Source of the DNA: Rhexocercosporidium sp. MPI-PUGE-AT-0058
Lineage: Eukaryota; Ascomycota; Leotiomycetes; Helotiales
Assembly (NCBI GenBank): GCA_020746875.1
Contig: JAGTJL010000004.1
Coordinates: 2,914,001 to 2,978,000, forward strand
DNA: 64,000 nt
Reading direction: 5' to 3'
A model generated the notes under the pieces. It was not told where the DNA came from. It searched no databases and saw only the letters and a list, made by a program, of their open reading frames with translations. A program made the position numbers and the translations under genes. This document shows positions 1 through 15,098 of the stretch, piece by piece; position 1 is the stretch's first letter; each line of letters starts with the position of its first letter.

Positions 1-2158
<2,158 letters not shown>

Positions 2159-2515
2159 GTAGATGTCTTTTTCTTTTTCTTTCGGGGTAAAAAGAGGATG
2201 GGGAATGAAAGGGAGTGAAGGGGAAGTGAGGAGGGAGGGAGGAAGGGAGAGGGAGAGGGGTGAGAAGGGTTGATGTTGATGTTGATGATGATCTTGATGT
2301 GCATATACCAATTCGTTCTGTACTTAGTGGCGAGTCTTCTTCTTCTCCTTCTTCTTCGGCCGGAGTTCTTTCAGCAACAGCAACGCAATTGAAGAGCAAG
2401 CTTTGAACCGACCTGACCAGCGACTTCTTACGTCCACTCTCACTCGCTTCTCTCGTCCAAAGATTGCGCACTCCTTCCCATCTACTCACCAACTACGACT
2501 CACTCACTCACTCAC
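2159..2515. other. Intergenic stretch between two convergent genes
   Basis: Three-prime flank of glycerol kinase and of the unknown minus-strand gene. It is G/A-rich on the plus strand (GAGGGAGGGAGG-like runs around 2210-2260) and holds no supportable gene. Confidence 0.4.
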
Positions 2516-3667
2516 TCATTCCCACTCCACACTCTCCGCCCACGCATTCCCCGTCTTACTCCTAACCCACTCCTTGAACCCCTCGGAATCCGCATCCTCC
2601 TCAAACCCCACCTCCCCATCTCCACCACCCCCTCTAAACCAAAGATACCTCCTCCCCACCCGCACCACGGCCTTCCCCCCAACCCTAACCCCCCAACTCC
2701 TCGCCGCCCCCTTAAAGTTAACCACCACATCGAACGGCAGCCCATCCGTCCTCATCAGCACCGCGACCCTCAACCGCGCCGGGATGCCACTCCTCAACAC
2801 CTCGTTCTCCTTCAGGTTTAACTTCACGCCTTGCGAGCCGGCCGAGGAGGACGTGTATGTCGCCCAGTGCGGCTCCGTGTGGGACGTTGAGCGGGTGAGG
2901 CCGATGGTGCCGATGGAGATGGAGTTCACGGAGGGGGTGAGCTCCGCGGCGAGGGTGCTGGATTTGTGGAGCTCGGTGAGGGAGCCGGTTAGGCTGTGGG
3001 GGTAGATGGCTTTTATTGCTAGGTCTGGGGAGGGGACTTGGTGGGTGGGTTGGATGTTCAAGGCGGTGGTGGGTTGAGATGGCGAGGTCTGGTTGTTGGT
3101 TAGTAATTGTATTTTATCGTGTCTCGTCTCGTCTCGTCTCGTCTTATCTCATCTCTTATTTTCCACTTCAAGGGTGGATTTCAATGTGAGATGAGATGCA
3201 ATGAAATGAGATGAGATGAAATAGGATCAACGCAAAGGCAGAAGAATATCTTCCACTCACCTCTGCTTCATCCGCCTCCCCACCCTCATCAACCTCCTCC
3301 ACCAAAACCCAAACCCCCATCTCCGTAATCCTCTGCCCGCTCCCCTAATCTGATCACCAAACTCCAGCTCAAAAACAACCACACACGCCTCCCTCCTCCC
3401 CTCTCCCTCCCCCTCACCACCACCCACCCTCCCATCCCTAAACCAACACCGTCTCAGATCCGTGATCTTCGTGCTGATACTGCATTTCCGGAACGGCAGC
3501 GTGGCGATATGTTCTGTGTCGCCGTGGCCGAGTTGGTGCGGTTCGTCTAAGACCGACAGCTCGACATCTTGGGTTGCGAAGAATGAGGGTGAGGGGGAGT
3601 CTGGGGCTTGGGTTGATGGAGACAGGTCGTTGCTTTTAGATTCTGGGTCTGTTTTCAGATCGGCCAT
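2516..3667 (-). CDS. Unknown protein, three exons (model)
   Basis: I do not recognise a family. An ATG at 3667 opens a Ser/Pro-rich N-terminus followed by a strand-rich stretch (VELSVLDEPHQLGHGD). The last exon, 3088-2516, is supported by a strong branch point (TTACTAACC) and acceptor, and encodes about 190 residues that end in an acidic, Gly-rich tail. A middle exon ending at 3261 before GTGAGT reads GVWVLVEEVDEGGEADEAE in frame with the last exon. The first exon joins it only if an intron of about 98 bp (donor GTGGGT near 3433) is removed; without it one frameshift is needed, and the retained reading also looks coding. Intron 2 (3260-3089) contains a GTCTC microsatellite. Function unknown. 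Confidence 0.5.
3119..3225. repeat. GTCTC microsatellite with a loosely complementary GAGAT tract
   Basis: About five GTCTC units (3119-3145) run into TCATCTC. Some 40 bp later a GAGATGAGATG/GAAATGAGATGAGATG tract follows, so the two arms could pair imperfectly. It lies inside the last intron of the unknown minus-strand gene. Confidence 0.6.
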
Positions 3668-4780
3668 ATTGTGGGTTCCGAACGATAGTATTGTGGTTCT
3701 CGGAATTGTGGTTCTGGGAATTGTGGACTGGAGGTGGATCTTGGCGGGGTGCAGTAGTTTTTGAACGATGGATGATCGGATCGTCTAGAGGAAAGGCGAT
3801 GTGGGTTCTGAGATATGATGTGATGTGGTGTGATGAAGAAGGAGATGATCGTCGAATAGAGTAACGCTTGGCGGTGGTTGATTTAAACCTCAGCGCCGAT
3901 CGTGTGGAGTGGAGTGGAGGAAAGGTGGGCGGGAGGAAGATAGTATATCTTCACTGACTCGTGTCACGATGTCAGAAGTGTGAGTGAGGAGTGCCCAGGA
4001 GAAAAGGAGTGGGCGCCAAAAATCGGCGCGGCCCGCACATGATTGGTCTCGGCTGGACTTGCTGTTTGGTGAGCGCTTGGGTTCAGCCGCAGCTGAATGT
4101 TGAGTTTCCTGATACTTTGATTTGAAATAACCACGAGCTGAAGCTATTCTTGCGAAACGCTTTTTTGTCGTGAACTCCCAATTCTTCATCTTTCTTGACT
4201 GAGGAGTTATCTTACTTTGAGATCAGCTTCGCCGCCAATCACAGCAGCGCTAGTTTGAGGGTCACGTTTTTGTCACTTTAGGTCTTCACGCCGTTTGTCA
4301 GGACTCAGGAGTCTGTCTGTGAGTAGCATTGGAGGATGCAAGCCGACGGAGCTGAAAGTGAGTATATCTTCACAGCAGGAAATACCAAGACGAATATCAT
4401 CTTTCTCCTCTTTCTCCTTGCGTTTCAGCACAGGCTCCTGGATGAAGTTGTCTGCTTGGTTCGTCGCTCTGCCTAGGATTCTCAGTCTCAGCTTCTACTC
4501 AAGTGAGCGAGTATCTACGAGCTCTCGGCAATTGTAAGGCATGCGGAGTCACAGTCTAATTTTTATTTTCTCCAGTTTCAGCCAAACAGCCACTTCAAAT
4601 TCAAATCGTTTCAGCCCCCATATGCAGCCTTCCTCCACTATCACATCGCAGCCGCTGAGACTTCCGTGGGGTATTTCAAGCCTTAGTTTATTGTAGCCCA
4701 TTCAAATATTGGCGGACGTAGTTTCAATCAAACCACTCCGAGAGCAATCGTCAACCAGTGTTCCCCCACATACGTCAAAA
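3668..4780. promoter_or_regulatory. Divergent intergenic region before the ZZ-CHAT gene
   Basis: About 1.1 kb between the unknown minus-strand gene and the large plus-strand gene. Only short chance frames are present. It presumably holds both promoters; no distinct operator was recognised. Confidence 0.4.
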
Positions 4781-7700
4781 ATGCAGCGCATCGAGCTTGA
4801 CGGCCCTCTGGGCCAAGGACCACAACTAAAGCCCCTTCAACAGAACAAATACTGGGCAACAGGAGGATGGAGTCGAACCGATCTCCGGGAGAACTTAGAC
4901 GCAGACACAATCGATCTCGTCGAAGTCATTGAATCATGCAAACCATGGGAACAGCTCAAGATGCCAATCGTCTGTAAGATATGTGAGAGAAAGAAGGCAG
5001 GCCAACCATACCTCGACCAAGTCCATTGGTGCTTCCAACACTGTGTCCAGTGCGAAGACTTCTATATCTGTGTCGACTGTTTGCAGACATCGGAATTCGA
5101 GAAGTTGAAGAAAGATCACAAAAATCACAAATTCGTTCAAATCACCACTCGGCCACTGTCTGCACCAAATTACGATGGCAGTGATCTCGATCACCTGGAA
5201 CTGTTCCGCAATTCCAAAACCTCACAACAATTCTTCTCGTATTTCCCATGGTTCTTCCACTGTTTTGCTGGGTTCGAGGAAGTTCGCGAGTTCAACCGTG
5301 CCCAGACCATCGCTGCATTGCAGAGTAGCTCCAACATAGGCTCACCAGAATGGTTAATGTTGATGGAGATGCAGGGCTACCCTGTTGATTGGTACACCCG
5401 AACTTTTGGCAGAGGGGAATGGGAACTCCTCCTCGTCAGTATGAAACCTCTTCTTGATGCACGGGTACAGAGTGCAAAGGCTTCGATTCAGTTGCATGGT
5501 TTGTTGTTGCAACTCGAGAAGTTCAACGATCAGAAATTGGCCTTTTATGGTCCGGGAGATATCCTTCCCCTGAGAGAAGCAGAGAATTGGAGATCTATTG
5601 CTGCTGGTCTGGCACCAAATATGGTTGACTACATCACGTACACCATACCATTGCAGTTCATGACCGTTCTGGATCCCTACATCGACCAGGCGAAATTGAG
5701 CAGGTTACTGTATAATGCTGCAGAGGAACAACCCCACCCATCGAGCTACGAGCCGCCATCGCAGGTGGGAACAACTAAGAGTATTGCAGATAGGCTTCGG
5801 GGTTTCCGCATTGGCAGGAAGAAATCAGACGCCACGGGTAGCCAGGATCATACAGGTCGCGACACAATTCCACCAAATGTCCCTAAACTGAAGCCAGATA
5901 CAACACTTGATAGGTACCGAGAAATAGAAAGGTTGTGGCCGATGTTCTCCGTCATTTTTAGGAATCATTCAGCATATGACGACCTGGCTTCTCCAGTCAT
6001 GATGAGCGACCTCTCAAGTCATTTTGACAAAATGGTAAAGCTACGGTTAACTTCCCCGAGCATGTGCTAACGCAGCCAGAAACCTTCCTGGCACTCATTC
6101 CTGTCCAAGGATCATTTGATTAGAGAGAGATTGTGGCAAGTTGGTTACAAGAATGTAAGTTCGCTCGTGGCAGATGTCCTTTCTAAATTTAACTCTACCG
6201 CAGCTACCCGGAATAACTACCGAAAATCTAGCAACTTTAAGCTCGAGTACTGCCATTTCGTGGCCCCCAACTCACCGGCGCGCGGAATCTCTACTTCAGG
6301 CACAGAATCTTAGAGTCAGAGGAAACTACGAAGAAGCAATCGCGATACTCCGACCACTACATGAGAAAATCGAAGATGATGTGCACGTTGCACTCGAACT
6401 GCAGCGAGCTTATTTGGAGCAAGGCTACCTTCCAAAGGCAATGGCATGCTCCTCTGGCGTGGCTAAGATGGAGTTGGTAAACTTCAACCTTCAAATCAAC
6501 GAACCTTCTTCGGCAATTGAAGCTGGGAATGTATCATCTGCCATTCATGTAATGAAAGATGTTCGACAATCGGCTCCGATAGCCCGAGCTTTGCTTTGTA
6601 TGGTATCGAACTACCTCAGATGCTTCGTTCGTGGAAGATGGGATGTTGCGTTGGCAGAGGCTGCCGATCTTTTTGAAAAGCATTTGATGACTTGGAATTT
6701 AGCAGGAGAGGATCCCTCATTACTGGTAAGCATTTCCAGTCTTTTCCCGAAATAAACATTGATAAATCAGGTCTATCTGGAACTCTACTACCACAAAATT
6801 GTTCTCGCAACCTGTAGAGATCTCGAGCACACGATGTCCAGAGAAGCAGGTCTTACACGATTGAAGGCCATTCGGCAGCAGTTATCTAGCCTACCTGGCA
6901 GCAGTGGTCTCGCCCCACTTACATGGGAAGTCCTCCTGACAGAGCTTGAGATGCTAAAGAGAACGATCCGTGACCAGTATTTCGATATGGAAGATGCCTT
7001 CAGTATAGCGAAATACGTCCATACCGCATCAATCGCATTGCCCATGATCGCGGAATTCACGTCGTCAATGGCCATGATTGATGCAAAGACTCATGCTCCA
7101 GATACTTTGGCTGCGGCAACCTTGCTTGAAGCAGAAATTCGCAGTGAGAACAGCGGAGTTCAAATGGCTTCGTTAATGGCCATATTGGCAGCTGCGACAT
7201 ATCAAAAACTTAGCGATCTCACAGATCTGCCACCCCATGCTGGTATGTATGATGTCAAACTTCTGGAGATTAAAATGAGAGGAAGATCTATCCCGTTCTT
7301 TGAAGTTGAAACTCTGTACAACACCCTGAGACAACGGAACGACCTCACACGACTTCGTCAGCTTCGTCGATGCAATGTCAACTATGACATCAAAGACTCT
7401 CCAGCATATAACTGGGAACTTCACCAACGTTCCTCGCTTCGTGAACTTTCCAAAGAAGCTGGAGACAATATCATGTACCAGAGGTGGAATCTCCGCAAAT
7501 ATGCTGGGGACAGTCTTTCCGTAGCGTCAATCAACGATGCCGAACGAGTCATTGCGAATGATGAATCAGTCGCTGTTCACAGTAGCCTTCTGGTTCTCCT
7601 TGCGTCTTTCAATCTCAGTCGTGCATATCTCTCCGTCGGAAACTTCTTTGAAGCAGCTCTCAACTCCCTCCTTCATATGTCGCTCACGGCCCAGCGAGGA

Positions 7701-10512
7701 GATGTCGAAAGCCATCAACGTGCGATGTTGAATGCGCTGCATGTTTACTCGGAAGCAGTGGCAAATCATGCCTCTAATCCGGAAGAGATACTCAAAGGAC
7801 TCGCAGTTCTCTGGCCTGGATGGCTAACTCCAAAGTCGTATGACAGATGGGAGGCAGCGCAAGCTAGATGTGACGAAATCGATCGGTTCATTGATGCTGC
7901 ACTTTTCATACCCAACCTTGCTGGACGGGTTGGTAGAACAAATACTGGAGCTAGTGAGATGATCCCCAAGCCATATCCATCCAGTCTGGTCGATCATATG
8001 ATCACGCATCTACGGCTGGCATTTGCGCTCTACGAAGCTCTCCCTATATACTTGGCTCACACAGTTCTTCCCAAACTTGCCTTCGCACTTGCAGCAGTCG
8101 CAACGTACGTCTGTAATAAAGAACTCGCTATCCGAATCTACTCAATGGGCCAATCAACCGCGCATTCTCAAGACTTCCAGAGCCTCGCGATGTTTCACCT
8201 GAAAGCAGGAAAACTCATGACACTTCTGGGCGAAGAAGATCCAGAGCACTGGATGCATGTAGTCCCAGCTGGTCGAGCACTCTTGAAAAGTGCAGCAACC
8301 AAGTTTCTCGCCATTCGCCAATTGGCTGGAGCACAGATGAGGGTTTGTGAAGCAAATGTCGATCTACTGCGAAGTATTGTTGCCGAAGGCAGAGCGAGGA
8401 AGCTGTTGCTCAATGAACGGTGGGAGAGTCTTGGTGGAGGTGTTGCAGATCTCGATGATTATGTCTACCGGGAGATTGTTACTGTCATCAATTTGCAGGA
8501 GGATGCTTTGCTGCCTATGACCATGACTGATATTTTGATGCAAGTCTTCCCACATTTGCCCCTCCATGTGGAACACACCTTTTTCTTGACCGTCGATGGG
8601 AATTAGGGATTCTATCCACGGGTATTTGAATGGGCCTGGCGAATTGCTAACGATTTGCAGCATGAAGACAGCACAGCGCCTTGTGATGGCCTCTCCCTAC
8701 GAATCCAGCCAAAATCTAGCATATCTCGCCTCTAGTCCCATCCCCCGCAAGAGCCGCGAATTGGCCATCGAATTCTGCTATATTCTCAGTGATTTAGAAC
8801 CATTTCAGAAAAAACCAGTTGGATCAGCACTATGTACCTTCATTCAGAGATACAAAGCCAATATCCTGTACCGTCAATCCTTCTCGACACTGGTGCCGGC
8901 TCGATATCTTGAGGCAATCGAAGCGGATTCTAGTGCGCTGAGACACTACCAGGAGGAACAGAAACTCATCAAGGAAGGACCTCAGGCTATGGGAGATAAT
9001 CGTCTTCAAGACCTGGAGGGAGAAATGGCAGACAATCCCATTTTGCAGCCTCTCCTAGATCATCGACACAGAACCCTCAAAGTTGTCCCAGAGGACTTCC
9101 ATTCGCTTGCCTCGATATGCAAACTCTCACAAGGGCCGACATCAAATTTGATTCTGATCGACTGGATGAAGTACCACGACTACTTCCTCATAACAGGATA
9201 CAATGTCACCAAGCAGAAAATATGCATCTTGGAGTTGATCCCCGACTGCACAGTCGCTATGGTTGAAGAATGGGTCACCAAACATCTCAAAGTTGATGGC
9301 AAGTTTCTTCCACAGAACTTGGCATCCTCGGAGATCTTCAAGTCACTCTACCCTCTAGTTCGAGCCATTGCCAAGTCCTGTATGAAGGAAGATCTCCTGG
9401 TCTTTTCGCCCTCCCAAGAACTGCATTCCGTACCATTACATGCTCTACCATACGCAGACAGGGGTGACAGACCAATAATCGATCTTCACCCCATCGTGTA
9501 CACTCCCAGCAATCTCATCTTAAAGGAATGCATTCTGCGGGTCATAGATTCAAATACCTCTCCACCATCCACAGCAACATTATTCGGGCGATGGGGTGCT
9601 GAGAGTGCCAACGCCGAGAAAGAAGAACAGAACATCAAAGACTCTCTCACGAACATCTCAACGCAACTCTCAACCATTAGCATGACATCAAATGTCATTT
9701 CCGGGGCATCCTTAACCCACTCCGCCTTCTCCTCTAACATGTCCCAACCCGACATTCTCCACTTCCACACCCACGTCAACGAAACAGGAATCAAACAACA
9801 CCTGCAACTTGAGCCTGAGACCTCAGCAGGCCCCACCTCATCCATCCAACGAAGTCTAAACCCCTTCGTGCATCTAAGACAAGACAGACCTACTAACACT
9901 TACAACCTCCAAGATGCCTTCGCGACCCAAATCCGCGCTAAACTTGTGGTGATGATGGGCTGCCGTTCAGGCCAGCAGCACATCTCCGCCTCTGACGACG
10001 CACTTGGTCTCCTCTCGGCCTTCTTTGCAGCAGGCGCTTCCTCCATCGTCGCTACGCTCTGGAAGTTCGAAACCTCAGACGCATCGCGCTTCTCATCTCA
10101 TTTCTACCGCGAGACATTCGTCGAGCAGAAAAGTAAAGCGTTGATTGATGTCGCTGGTGCGTTTAGGAGGTCGATCATAGAAATGAGAGCTTGTCAGCGG
10201 AATGTATGCAAGAGGAAGAAGACCTTGGAGGAGAGATTGAAGTGCCATATTGAGGAGGAGCAGGGGAGCCCGTATCATTGGGCGAGCTTTGTGTTGTGGG
10301 GTAGTTGGGTTATGAGGGGTATTGGTGAGGAGGGGGGGTTGAGCGAGGATGTTAGGGAGCAGATTCTTTCTGGAAAGGGGGTCGCTGTTGTGGATGTGGA
10401 TGTGGAGAGCGAGCGTGAGAATGATGATAAGGGGAAAGGTAGGGTTGTTGAGGAGGAGGAAGATGGAGACGGAGATGATGATGACTTGGGCGACGCATGT
10501 AAGCCACAATAG
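4781..10512 (+). CDS. Large ZZ-zinc-finger / TPR-like / CHAT-domain protein
   Basis: A multidomain protein of roughly 1,800 residues. The first in-frame ATG is at 4781 (an in-frame TAG lies upstream). Exons modelled at 4781-6034, 6080-6154, 6204-6725 and 6771 to about 8543, then a final long frame to 10512. Near residues 60-130 a ZZ-type finger shows CKIC, HWCFQHCVQC, ICVDC and a late HKNHKF. The middle is alpha-helical with TPR-like stretches (for example NYEEAIAILRPLHEKI). The C-terminal third is a CHAT domain (caspase fold): FSPSQELHSVPLHALPY, a candidate catalytic His in DILHFHTHV and a candidate Cys in LVVMMGCRSGQ, then DDALGLLSAFFAAGASSIV. An acidic tail closes the protein. CHAT proteases cut partner proteins in cell-death and defence pathways; the substrate here is unknown. 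The join between 8540 and 8760 is unresolved (see findings), so the gene could be interrupted. Confidence 0.72.
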
Positions 10513-12434
10513 CGAAAGGCGATAGCTTTGAATTTCTGACAGATGAGCATCTATCTATGACATCCTGCATTCCATTGAGGAGATAGATTACAAAACCCTC
10601 GTTTTTCCAACTGAGAAGATTAAGAGTTTACTAGTTCCAGGAACAAACACAATGCGGCATTAAGCGAAAGGAAGCCCTGAAGTGATTTCAATTCAGAGCA
10701 AGCCTCACAGCATTCTTAATTATTTAGAATGAAAAAAAAACTTTGGCCTCGAAATTCTGCAAATATGAAGAAACCACAATTGAAAACCCAAATGACTGGT
10801 AGTTTCTAAAAGCTTCTGGATCGCTACTGAATGGCATAATGTATGGAGGGTTGCGGCGCCCTTTCCCCTCCTCAATCGTCTTGCAGCTCACACCATGAGC
10901 ATTTCCGTTGCAAAGGTCCAACTTAACAGACGCAAACAAGCCTCCGATTTCCGAAATATATAGAAGCTCCTTACCGTGAGAAGAATTATGACCTGCGCTG
11001 TGACTTGCTTTACGCCATTTGTGTCTACTCTTCTCGTCCGCGATTAAGAACTTGTAAGAAGGGTAGAGCAACGACTGCCAAATGTTGTGAGACTGGGCGC
11101 TAAGCTGACCGTCAAGGCCAGTATTTTACCACATGCAAACAGGGGACTGATAAACATACGCTTCGTATCTACCACAGAGATAGGTTTATCACAACGGATC
11201 TGGTGGTGTAAGGTTGATTTTAGTTCGGTCTACGTAGAGGGCCTTTGAGTTGCATTATTCAAGGGTCGTATCGCTAACGAAGTAAACTTTCAGGCCAAGT
11301 ACCAACAACAGGGACGCATCAAAGGAAAAGACGATCTCATGCATGCAATACGAACATGGGGGCCTAAGGTTAATTATGTCATCGCAAGCACAGATGAAAA
11401 GTCTGCTGAGTAATACAGAAGAAGGATTTCTTACGCGGCTGCGACGAATGAGCTTCTTTTCCGTTTCCTGCAGTGTGATGATTCAAGCTCCTGCAGGACG
11501 GGTACGACCTCAGGGTACCTGGATGATTTTACCGAGTTTATGTGGCGACGAACGAAAATATCCTCTGGTCAGCCTCATTGTTGCTCTCGCTTCGGCCTTA
11601 ACATGACATTTATTTCTACTCCATGGCATTTATTCGGGTTTTACAGTTTTCTGCCGAGGAGATGTTATTCTGACATTACCATCTGTCCGAGCTGTTCACT
11701 TGCTCCAAGATGAGTGGCAATTGCAGTTCAGTCACCAACTCCCCGCAGGATATTGTCACTCCTCGGTTCAACAATCGTTGAGATGATTCGCAGGCGATCA
11801 GAGTAGCTCTCCCCAATTTCACGATGTTCAAAGGATCGAGTGTATCCACCGTATAAACCTTGCGCGAGTCATCTTAGATTAGCTTGGACGATGGCCAAGA
11901 CACTAGAAGTCTGAAGAACAAACGTCTCCAAGATCGAATCCCGAAGCTTTCTCTCCCTGTCAGCGCCGAATTGATCTTGGACAATTTCTTGGTGACAATC
12001 TACCGGATCTCAATTGGTTCTGCACCTTACTCGTACCGAAGTTCAGACCAGGACAAGACTTACTAGTCTGTATCTGGAGTCAACCGAGGGAGTCCTTGCG
12101 CCCAGCGAGAGAATAAATTCCTCTATGTCTTCAACCCCCACAATGCACAACACCAGATCGATACCACTTCTCACCTCCACAACTGTGACCAATACCGTCC
12201 AAAGCGAAGACGCTGACGCTGTAGTAAGCGGGAGACGTACCCGTAATCAGCTCGCAGCATTCGAAGTTTGCTGTTCGACGATGGAGGCTTAGACTCTTCA
12301 GTTTAGGGGTACAGAAGCATCCGAAGCAGTCTATATGAAGTAAGGTTTGAACGAGACCTTTCGAGTTTCAAAACCATATTCTTCAAGAGTTCTTTCAGCT
12401 TCTTTCCATTCTTCTTCATCCATCATATCTCAAC
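10513..12434. other. 1.9 kb intergenic region
   Basis: Holds the 3' flank of the CHAT gene and the promoter of the sugar transporter. Frames here are short and show no domain-like composition. No RNA gene or repeat was recognised. Confidence 0.35.
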
Positions 12435-14196
12435 ATGGGCATGTTCCAGCGACAGACGCAACGAAGCCAGTGTTCAACTGTTGGGCCCGAACTGCTTGCA
12501 GTGAGTGATTGTCAACACCATCAGAGACGCGATAATTGAGTTCTCTAGGTCTTGCCAACCGATCCGAAGCCATGGTACAAAACAAGTCATCTCATTCAGT
12601 TGAATCTGATACTGTTGGTGCCCCTCTTCTCAGCAGCCACAGTTGGCTTCGACAGTAAGTCTCTATCCTCACTTCGTCTCCCATCATGTCCTCTGACAGC
12701 TATTAGGTGCAATGATGAACGGTCTCCAATCCCTCCCACAATGGAAATCATTCTTCGGATTCCCCAGACCAGCCTTACTTGGAACGATCAACGCCATCTA
12801 TCCGATCGGGAAACTGATTGGTCTTTATCCCGCAACTTGGATATCCGATCGCTACGGGCGGAGGAAACCAATGTGTATTGGATTCTTTTCACTTATTCTC
12901 GGAGCTGCGTTGCAGGGAGGGGCTCAGAACCTGTCTATGTTCATCGTGGCCCGCGTACTACTGGGCCTGGCAACTGCCTTCATCTCGTTGCCTTCTCCAC
13001 TCCTCATTTGTGAGCTTGCATATCCGACGCAGCGGGGAAAGTTGACTGCTCTGTACAACACCTTCTTCGTAAGTTTTCTGACTTTAAAAGTCTCGTTAAG
13101 CTAACGTGGGGAAGTATCTCGGAAGTGTCTTTGCTGCTTGGTCGACGTATGGAAGTTTCAGAGCCCAGTCTACTTGGGCCTGGAGAATCCCTTCCACTCT
13201 ACAAGGAGTGTTCCCGCTGATGCAGCTATGCTGCTTCTACTGGGTACCTGAGTCACCTAGGTATGGGACATCTGTCCAGTCTGCAAGTAAACGCTGACCA
13301 ATTTTAGATGGCTCATCGCTCATGGGAAACACGATGAAGCTCGTGAAATTCTCAATAAATACCACTCCGCCGGCGACAAAGACTCTCCCCTTGTTGAGTT
13401 CGAATTAGCCGAAATCGAAACAGCAATTCATGCCGAGAGTACTACATTGTCCCAGAGCTCATACATTGACTGTATTCGTACTGCCCCAAATCGCCGACGA
13501 ACGTTCATTGCTATTACGGTGGGCGTATTTGCACAATGGTGCGGGAATGGTGTTGTGTCATATTACCTCACACTAGTTCTCGACACAATTGGCATCACAG
13601 CAACATCGTCCCAAACGTTCATCAACGGTATGTTGCAACTCTTCAATTGGATCGTTTCTGTTCTTGCCGGAGCCCTCATGGTCGATCGCTTAGGCAGACG
13701 CACTCTTTTCCTGGTATCTACGGCTGGCATGTTCGTTTCGTATATCTGCTGGACTGCACTCAACAGCGTATTCGCTCGCGACAACAACCAAACAGCCGGC
13801 TATGCAGTTCTTGCATTCATCTTTATCTACTACTTTTTCTACGACATCGCCTGGACCCCATTGCTGTGGGCATATCCTGCAGAAATATTCCCGTACACCC
13901 TGCGTGCCAGAGGCCTGACCATCACCCTCTCTTCAGCATATCTTGGATTGATTCTTGGCCAATTTGTTAATCCAATTGCCATGACTGATATTGGCTGGAA
14001 ATACTATATTGTCTTCTGCTGCTTACTTGCTATTCTACTGGCGATTGTGTATTTCTGTTATCCAGAAACCAAAGGGCGTTCGCTGGAGGAAGTTGCTGAG
14101 ATCTTTGACGGCAAGAAGGTTGGTCAAAGCGGGGAGCAGGTTGAAAATATGGTGTCAAACGAGATTGCGACGAGACGTCTCATTGTTCAAGGCTAG
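12435..14196 (+). CDS. MFS sugar (lactose/hexose-type) transporter
   Basis: Plasma-membrane sugar:proton symporter of the MFS sugar-porter family. Five exons (12435-12500, 12549-12654, 12707-13068, 13115-13260, 13308-14196) join cleanly in frame to 522 residues with about 12 membrane segments, the normal size. Family signatures are plain: ISDRYGRRKP after TM2, VDRLGRRTLF in the second half, and PETKGRSLEEVAEIF near the C-terminus. The cytosolic loop after TM6 starts PESPRWLIAHGKHDEA. It most resembles fungal lactose-permease-like proteins; the exact sugar cannot be read from sequence. The Zn2Cys6 regulator lies 0.9 kb downstream on the same strand and is a candidate controller. Confidence 0.9.
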
Positions 14197-15098
14197 GGAG
14201 GTATCAGTAATGAAAATAGAAATGTTGATTTTCTCAGCCCGCAATATTAAGAGCTGAAATCACACGATCAAAGGTGTCATCTCGAAATTTGAGTTTAGAG
14301 TTATGTCTTATCGTCACAAACACACAGACTCCTCCTAGACTAGCAGTCACTCATGGCCTCTCACGGCCTGTCAGGACTCGCAGGATCAGACGCTATCCCA
14401 TAGCGTTGAATGCAGCGTCGATCAAAAGCCGCTAAAGTGAACCCCCGACTGTCAACGTTATACGGAGGGAATTTGTCTGCGGCTAATGCACAGTAGCAAG
14501 GTGTTCCTCCTTGTTGTTGTGTTGCCTGGTTCACCTACTCAAAAAGTGATTTGCGTGCGCCCCTTTTCCGATTCAAGTGGTCCATACCATTGTGCCTTGA
14601 GTAGTAGCTAAAGGCCTCCACTATATAAAGTTCTCGCCAGAGATTGCTTATATAGTACAGTGCCTTAGTTCAATAACTGGTCTCACTTTTCGATACGCCA
14701 AAAAAAAAAAGAAAAAAAACCACGGCCTAGGTAACCAGCCCCTAACCGGAGATGTCATCAGGGATTATGCCAGATACCCCGCATTGCACATCCCCCTATG
14801 TGCAGTAGTGCTCCCAGATTGTTTAGTAGACACCATCTGTCTATTCTTTAAACTCGACGCAGAATAAGTTAGGGGCTATCAAGAGATTTACGTCAGTGGA
14901 CTCGATATGCTAACTGGGCAATTGTGATAAGGTCCAGTGGCAAACCAGCATTGGAGCCAGGGGGCTGACTGCAAGGCTGTTAACCTTATTGGCTCGAGCT
15001 TCTGTCCCTGCTCCACACCTGTCGACCATAAATCCGTGCTAGGTATTGAGTTGAGAGTTGCACTCGAGAGTGTCCTGGTAACATCAACACTTTTGGTC
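14197..15098. promoter_or_regulatory. Intergenic region before the Zn2Cys6 regulator
   Basis: Contains a TATATAAAG stretch near 14622 and an A-rich run near 14700-14720. Neither can be assigned a start site. No gene is supported before the ATG at 15099. Confidence 0.35.
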
